Assembly: GCA_023393125.1 (NCBI GenBank)
Contig: JAEWMQ010000024.1
Location: forward strand, 1-64,000
Source of the DNA: Bacillota bacterium
Lineage (GTDB): Bacteria; Bacillota; Clostridia; Lachnospirales; Cellulosilyticaceae
DNA length: 64,000 nt
Direction of reading: 5' to 3'
The notes under the pieces were generated by a model. That model searched no databases. It saw only the letters and a program-made list of their open reading frames with translations, and was not told where the DNA came from. The translations under genes were made by a program, and so were the position numbers. Below are positions 60,642 to 64,000 of the stretch, in pieces; the first letter of the stretch is position 1, and each line of letters begins with the position of its first letter.

Positions 60642-60768
60642 AATATTTAGATACTATATTATTGTAAAGGGGTGTTTTATAATAGAAAGTAAATGCGTTT
60701 AATACTTTAGTATAAAAATAGGCTAGGAGATACTTGTAGTATTAGATGAATGAGATGGAGGCAATAAT

Positions 60769-61359
60769 ATGAAAGAACAATTAAAGAATCAACTTCAATT
60801 TCTAATAGAAATTGATAAAATGAAGACTGTTTTAAGACAAACCTTACTAATGGATCAATCACGACGAGAAACTGATGCGGAGCACTCATGGCATTTCGCA
60901 ATGATGGCATGGGTATTAGAAGCTTATGCAGCAGATAAAGATATTAATATTAATCGTGTTATTAAAATGGCATTATTACATGATTTAGTTGAAATTTATG
61001 CAGGGGATACTTTTGCTTTTGATACAAAAGGGTATGAAAGTAAAATGCAAAGGGAAAAAGAAGCAGCAGATAAATTATTTGCTTTATTGCCTTTAGAGCA
61101 AGGCCAGGAGTATCGCTCATTGTGGGAAGAGTTTGATGCTATGGTAACACCAGATGCCAAGTATGCTTCGGCGATTGATCGTTTGCAACCTTTTATCAGC
61201 AACTATATGACAAATGGTCATACTTGGGTGAAACATCATGTTAAAAAAAGTGATGTGTATAAAAGAATGGCCCCAGTAAAAGACGCTATTCCTGAACTAT
61301 GGGAGTTTGTGGAAGACGTGATTCAAGAGGCTTGTGATAAAAAGTATCTTCAAGAATAG
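60769..61359 (+). CDS. HD-domain hydrolase (YfbR/HDDC2-like)
   Basis: A 196-residue HD-superfamily protein. His39 (AEHSWHFAMM), His71-Asp72 (LLHDLVEIYAGD) and a late Asp (SAIDRLQP) give the HD metal site. The spacing H-x(31)-HD-x-D is like 5'-deoxynucleotidase YfbR and HDDC2, which dephosphorylate deoxynucleoside monophosphates. Length matches. AGGCAATAAT before the ATG gives a weak ribosome site. It lies outside the leader/trailer array. Confidence 0.83.
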   Translation: MKEQLKNQLQFLIEIDKMKTVLRQTLLMDQSRRETDAEHSWHFAMMAWVLEAYAADKDININRVIKMALLHDLVEIYAGDTFAFDTKGYESKMQREKEAADKLFALLPLEQGQEYRSLWEEFDAMVTPDAKYASAIDRLQPFISNYMTNGHTWVKHHVKKSDVYKRMAPVKDAIPELWEFVEDVIQEACDKKYLQE

Positions 61360-61463
61360 TTAAAGTGTTAAAAAGAAGTATGGGGTGAAGTATATTTTTA
61401 AAGTCCTTACAAATACTACTATAGTACAAGAATGATGACTAATTCAGTAGGTGGTGGTAGTAG

Positions 61464-62546
61464 ATGAAAAAAAGGCTATTAGGTAAATTGGTAGGTAGTA
61501 TACTTCTCATTAGTTTATTAGTTGGATGTGGAAGTGAGTCAGCTTCTAAGGAGCCTTCTAAGTTTGAAATGCTAGAGACAGAGCTACGTGTAGGAATGGT
61601 TACTAATTCAGGAACGATTGATGACCGTTCTTTTAATCAAGGTACTTGGGAGGGAATTAAAGATACAGTAAAACAGACAAAATACTTACAACCCAATGGA
61701 GAAACAGAAGCAGATTATTTGCAGCAAATAGCTAATCTTTATGATGCTGATTATAGGTTTATCATAACACCAGGCTATAAGTTTGAAACAGCCATTTATA
61801 TTGCTCAAATGAAATATCCAGATGCAAAATTTGTATTAATCGACGGTTCACCACGTGACCATGCTGGTGGCATAACAGTAGCTAGTAATACAGTAGCTAT
61901 TTATTTTGCAGAACAAGAAGCAGGTTTTTTGGCAGGGGTTGCAGCTGCTAAACAAATAGGTACTGGTGAATTTGGTTTTATAGGAGGTATGGAAATACCG
62001 TCTGTTAAAAAATATAAAAGTGGTTTTGCACAAGGATTAGTATATGCCAATGAGCATTTAGGCACTCATATTTCATTAAAAGATGAAAATATTGTATATA
62101 TAGGAAGTTTTGATGATAAAGCAGGTGGGCAACAGCTTTCAGCTCAAATGTATGATAGGGGTGTTAAAGCTATTTTTGCAGCTGCTGGTGATGTGGGATT
62201 AGGGGTTATTACAGAAGCAAAAGGAAGAGCGGCTAAAGGAGAAGAGGCTTGGGTGATTGGTGTAGATGTAGACCAATACATGGATGGTATATATGAGGCT
62301 CAAAATAATCAATCTGTTATTTTGACTTCCGCTATTAAATATTTAGATCAGGCCACTTATGATATGATTAAAGCAGAAGTGGAAGGCCATTTTCCGGGTG
62401 GACAAACCCTTACCTTCGATGTTAACAATAATGGCGTAGGTATTCCTGAACAAAATCCTAATCTATCAGAGGAAACAATTAATACGGTTAAAGAGGTAAA
62501 TGAGCAAATAAAAGCAGGAAATATTGTAGTAGGGGGAGAAGAATAA
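61464..62546 (+). CDS. BMP-family substrate-binding lipoprotein
   Basis: A 360-residue lipoprotein of the basic membrane protein (Med/PnrA) family. The signal ends with lipobox LLVGC. In the mature part are GTIDDRSFNQGTWEGI, the hinge pattern PDAKFVLIDG, and EQEAGFLAGVAAAKQIGTG with GFIGGMEIP. These proteins commonly bind purine nucleosides for an ABC importer. Unlike most clostridial examples there are no permease or ATPase genes next to it, so it either uses a transporter encoded elsewhere or acts as a sensor. Confidence 0.9.
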   Translation: MKKRLLGKLVGSILLISLLVGCGSESASKEPSKFEMLETELRVGMVTNSGTIDDRSFNQGTWEGIKDTVKQTKYLQPNGETEADYLQQIANLYDADYRFIITPGYKFETAIYIAQMKYPDAKFVLIDGSPRDHAGGITVASNTVAIYFAEQEAGFLAGVAAAKQIGTGEFGFIGGMEIPSVKKYKSGFAQGLVYANEHLGTHISLKDENIVYIGSFDDKAGGQQLSAQMYDRGVKAIFAAAGDVGLGVITEAKGRAAKGEEAWVIGVDVDQYMDGIYEAQNNQSVILTSAIKYLDQATYDMIKAEVEGHFPGGQTLTFDVNNNGVGIPEQNPNLSEETINTVKEVNEQIKAGNIVVGGEE

Positions 62547-62570
62547 ATGGTACTATGAATACGATGTTAA

Positions 62571-62602
62571 AGGGCAAGGTTATAAAATGACCTTGCCTTT
62601 TT
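62571..62602 (+). terminator. Terminator of the BMP lipoprotein gene
   Basis: An 8-bp stem (ggcaaggt / accttgcc) with a nine-base loop and TTTTT. Confidence 0.85.
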
Positions 62603-62735
62603 GTATATATAAATAATAAAGCACGATGTAGCTACATAGCAGGTAAAGTTTTAGTGTATATCTTTTAGAAGCGTTCATTAAAAGACTATGGTATGATAAA
62701 ATAAAGTAAAGAATTAATAGGTAGGAGTTCAGGAT

Positions 62736-63587
62736 ATGAATGTGTATGATCAGTTAACACAGCTGCAGATATTAGAACATGCTTATGTAGAATGGCAAGA
62801 TTATAGGCAGTTGCTCACCCATACTATTATAAGTCAAGTGCCATCAGGAGCGAAACTAGCTATTTTTGGGGCTGGCAGATGTAATGATTTGGATCTTAAG
62901 GCGCTAGTAAAGCACTGTGATTTTATTTGGTTACTTGATAAAGATGAGAGAGCTATGAGGCAGGCACTGAAACAATATGATTTAGATACTTCTAAGAAGA
63001 TACAAATAAAGGTATGTAATTTTACAGGTATAAGTGCTGAAGTTTATAGGAATTATGCAGATATGTTGGTAACAGAAATTAGAAAAAAAGGTTTAAATAC
63101 AAAGGTAGATCAATTAGTAGATTGTGCCCTTGATTATTTAAAGCGCATAGAGATAGCCTTTGATGAAGTACAGTTAGATTTAGGATATAAGTGCTATGAT
63201 TATACGGTGATGATTGGGGTGCATAGTCAGCTCATTTCGATGTTTGATTGGATTTGGCAAGTCATGCTTCAAACGTTAGGTCAAGAGGAAACATGTGTAA
63301 GAGCGCATATCATTCAGTTTAATGAGAAAGTTGTTAGAAAAGTCAATAATGCTTTATGGCAAGCTACTAGGTATCAAGCAATTATTGGCTGTGAAGTTGG
63401 TAAAATGAATCAAGTGGGTAGTATACAAGGAGCAATTCAAGCGCTGGAGGATATAGAGAGAACGGTTTTAAAAGGGAATCTTGGTAGAAAAAATAGGGTT
63501 TATTTAGAATGGCCATTTAATAAAGCTCAAGGTGTTCTCTATAAAATGGAACTTCAAACGCTTAGTATTAATAGTAAATTAGAATGA
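62736..63587 (+). CDS. Unknown protein with Rossmann/methyltransferase-like start
   Basis: A 283-residue soluble protein. KLAIFGAGRCNDLDLKALVK (about 40-59) looks like the glycine-rich strand-loop of a Rossmann fold. FIWLLDKDERAM then resembles the acidic strand 2 end of class I SAM methyltransferases. The rest (LDLGYKCYDYTVMIGVHSQL, PFNKAQGVLYKM) is not familiar and no catalytic motif IV is seen. It may be a SAM-binding protein. AGGAG lies before the ATG. Flanked by its own terminator. Confidence 0.6.
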   Translation: MNVYDQLTQLQILEHAYVEWQDYRQLLTHTIISQVPSGAKLAIFGAGRCNDLDLKALVKHCDFIWLLDKDERAMRQALKQYDLDTSKKIQIKVCNFTGISAEVYRNYADMLVTEIRKKGLNTKVDQLVDCALDYLKRIEIAFDEVQLDLGYKCYDYTVMIGVHSQLISMFDWIWQVMLQTLGQEETCVRAHIIQFNEKVVRKVNNALWQATRYQAIIGCEVGKMNQVGSIQGAIQALEDIERTVLKGNLGRKNRVYLEWPFNKAQGVLYKMELQTLSINSKLE

Positions 63588-63634
63588 TGAATAAATAATT
63601 CACATAATATTAATATTTATAAACTTCAATGAAT

Positions 63635-63680
63635 AAAGAGCGGTAAAACTAGAGATTTCATACTAGTTTTACCGCTCTTT
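63635..63680 (+). terminator. Terminator
   Basis: An 18-bp perfect stem (aaagagcggtaaaactag and complement) with a ten-base loop; the right arm ends in TTT. Confidence 0.9.
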
Positions 63681-63828
63681 CACTACATAATAAAGTTACT
63701 ATTCATTTTCATAGGAGGCTTATGCATTTCGCAACACTCCCTTTATGTGATTTAGTTACAGAAAAGCAAAGAGAAAGTTGTTATAATGGCAACAAATTAA
63801 GCAGATATATTTGAGAAGGAGTAAGTAA

Positions 63829-64000
63829 ATGAGCAAAAAGATAGTAATTGTAGGTGGTGTAGCAGGTGGTGCTTCTACAGCTGCAAGACTAAGACGTTTA
63901 GATGAAGAAGTAACGATTGTGATGTTTGAAAAAGGTGAGTACATTTCTTTTGCCAACTGTGGCTTACCCTATTATATAGGAGGCGTTATTCCAGACAGAC
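63829..64000 (+). CDS. CoA-disulfide reductase / NADH oxidase family flavoprotein (5' part)
   Basis: The first 57 codons only; the window ends inside the gene. MSKKIVIVGGVAGGASTAAR is the FAD-binding GxGxxG-type Rossmann start, VIVMFEKG-like text ends the second strand with an acidic residue, and FANCGLPYYIGG holds the redox-active Cys typical of CoA-disulfide reductases and related NADH oxidases or rhodanese fusions. AAGGAG precedes the ATG and TATAAT lies at 63782-63787. The C-terminal domains needed to decide among these are not visible. Confidence 0.85.
   Translation, partial: MSKKIVIVGGVAGGASTAARLRRLDEEVTIVMFEKGEYISFANCGLPYYIGGVIPDR

Noticed and set aside
54440..60700. Classical integron attC sites
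   Set aside because: The repeats lack the RYYYAAC/GTTRRRY core pair and no integron integrase is in the window, so the term integron is not justified.
1..64000. CRISPR array, insertion sequences, prophage
   Set aside because: No regularly spaced repeats with spacers, no transposase or phage structural genes and no terminal inverted repeats around a transposase frame were seen.

Overview
The window looks like a chromosomal piece of a low-GC, anaerobic, spore-forming, cellulose-degrading clostridium of the Lachnospiraceae/Cellulosilyticum type. The evidence is AT-rich DNA with AGGAGG ribosome sites, spore-coat CotF-like genes, T-box leaders, a SCIFF ranthipeptide locus, a dockerin-bearing GH5 cellulase beside a CBM3-X2-cohesin mini-scaffoldin, and a GH94 cellobiose phosphorylase. 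The genus is inferred from gene content, not proven.

Layout. 0-3 kb: a non-coding strip, a small stand-alone FakA-C-like protein, two CotF-type coat proteins and a large ferritin-like protein. 3-9.5 kb, mostly minus strand: DEAD-box helicase, an N-terminally extended Mn-type superoxide dismutase, a secreted copper-amine-oxidase-N-domain protein, prephenate dehydrogenase behind a collapsed DAHP synthase fragment, and a PPi-type phosphofructokinase. 9.7-12.5 kb: mini-scaffoldin and dockerin cellulase. 12.6-29.7 kb: housekeeping genes, namely T-box pheST, an aspartate-type aminotransferase, dnaE, pfkA-pyk, ktrB-ktrA-trmH and T-box asnS. 29.9-35.9 kb: an oppABCDF peptide importer. 36-38.6 kb: cellobiose phosphorylase. 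38.7-44.7 kb: HAD phosphatase, GNAT, and a TetR-controlled heterodimeric ABC exporter with a double operator. 44.7-54.2 kb: ABC-F protein, PHP phosphoesterase, SCIFF precursor and its radical-SAM maturase, secDF, and a chemoreceptor.

54.3-60.7 kb is an accessory region directly behind a tRNA-Lys(CTT) gene. It holds small single-gene units (VOC, GNAT, small hypothetical, DUF5067-like remnant, ASCH, Fmt-like, GNAT, small membrane protein, lipoprotein). Several share a repeated leader upstream of the start codon and a repeated trailer ending in a terminator hairpin. Three of these units are broken (one truncated and frameshifted, two frameshifted), and the tRNA terminator itself is duplicated 2.7 kb downstream. 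This cassette-like array is the best candidate for something not yet described. 60.7-64 kb returns to ordinary genes: HD hydrolase, BMP-family lipoprotein, an unknown Rossmann-like protein and the start of a CoA-disulfide-reductase-like flavoprotein.

How the genes fit together. The cellulase cuts cellulose while the mini-scaffoldin can supply a cellulose-binding module in trans. Cellobiose phosphorylase then splits imported cellobiose phosphorolytically, and the two phosphofructokinases and pyruvate kinase feed glycolysis. pheST and asnS are read out by uncharged tRNA through T-boxes. The SCIFF locus makes a thioether-crosslinked peptide.
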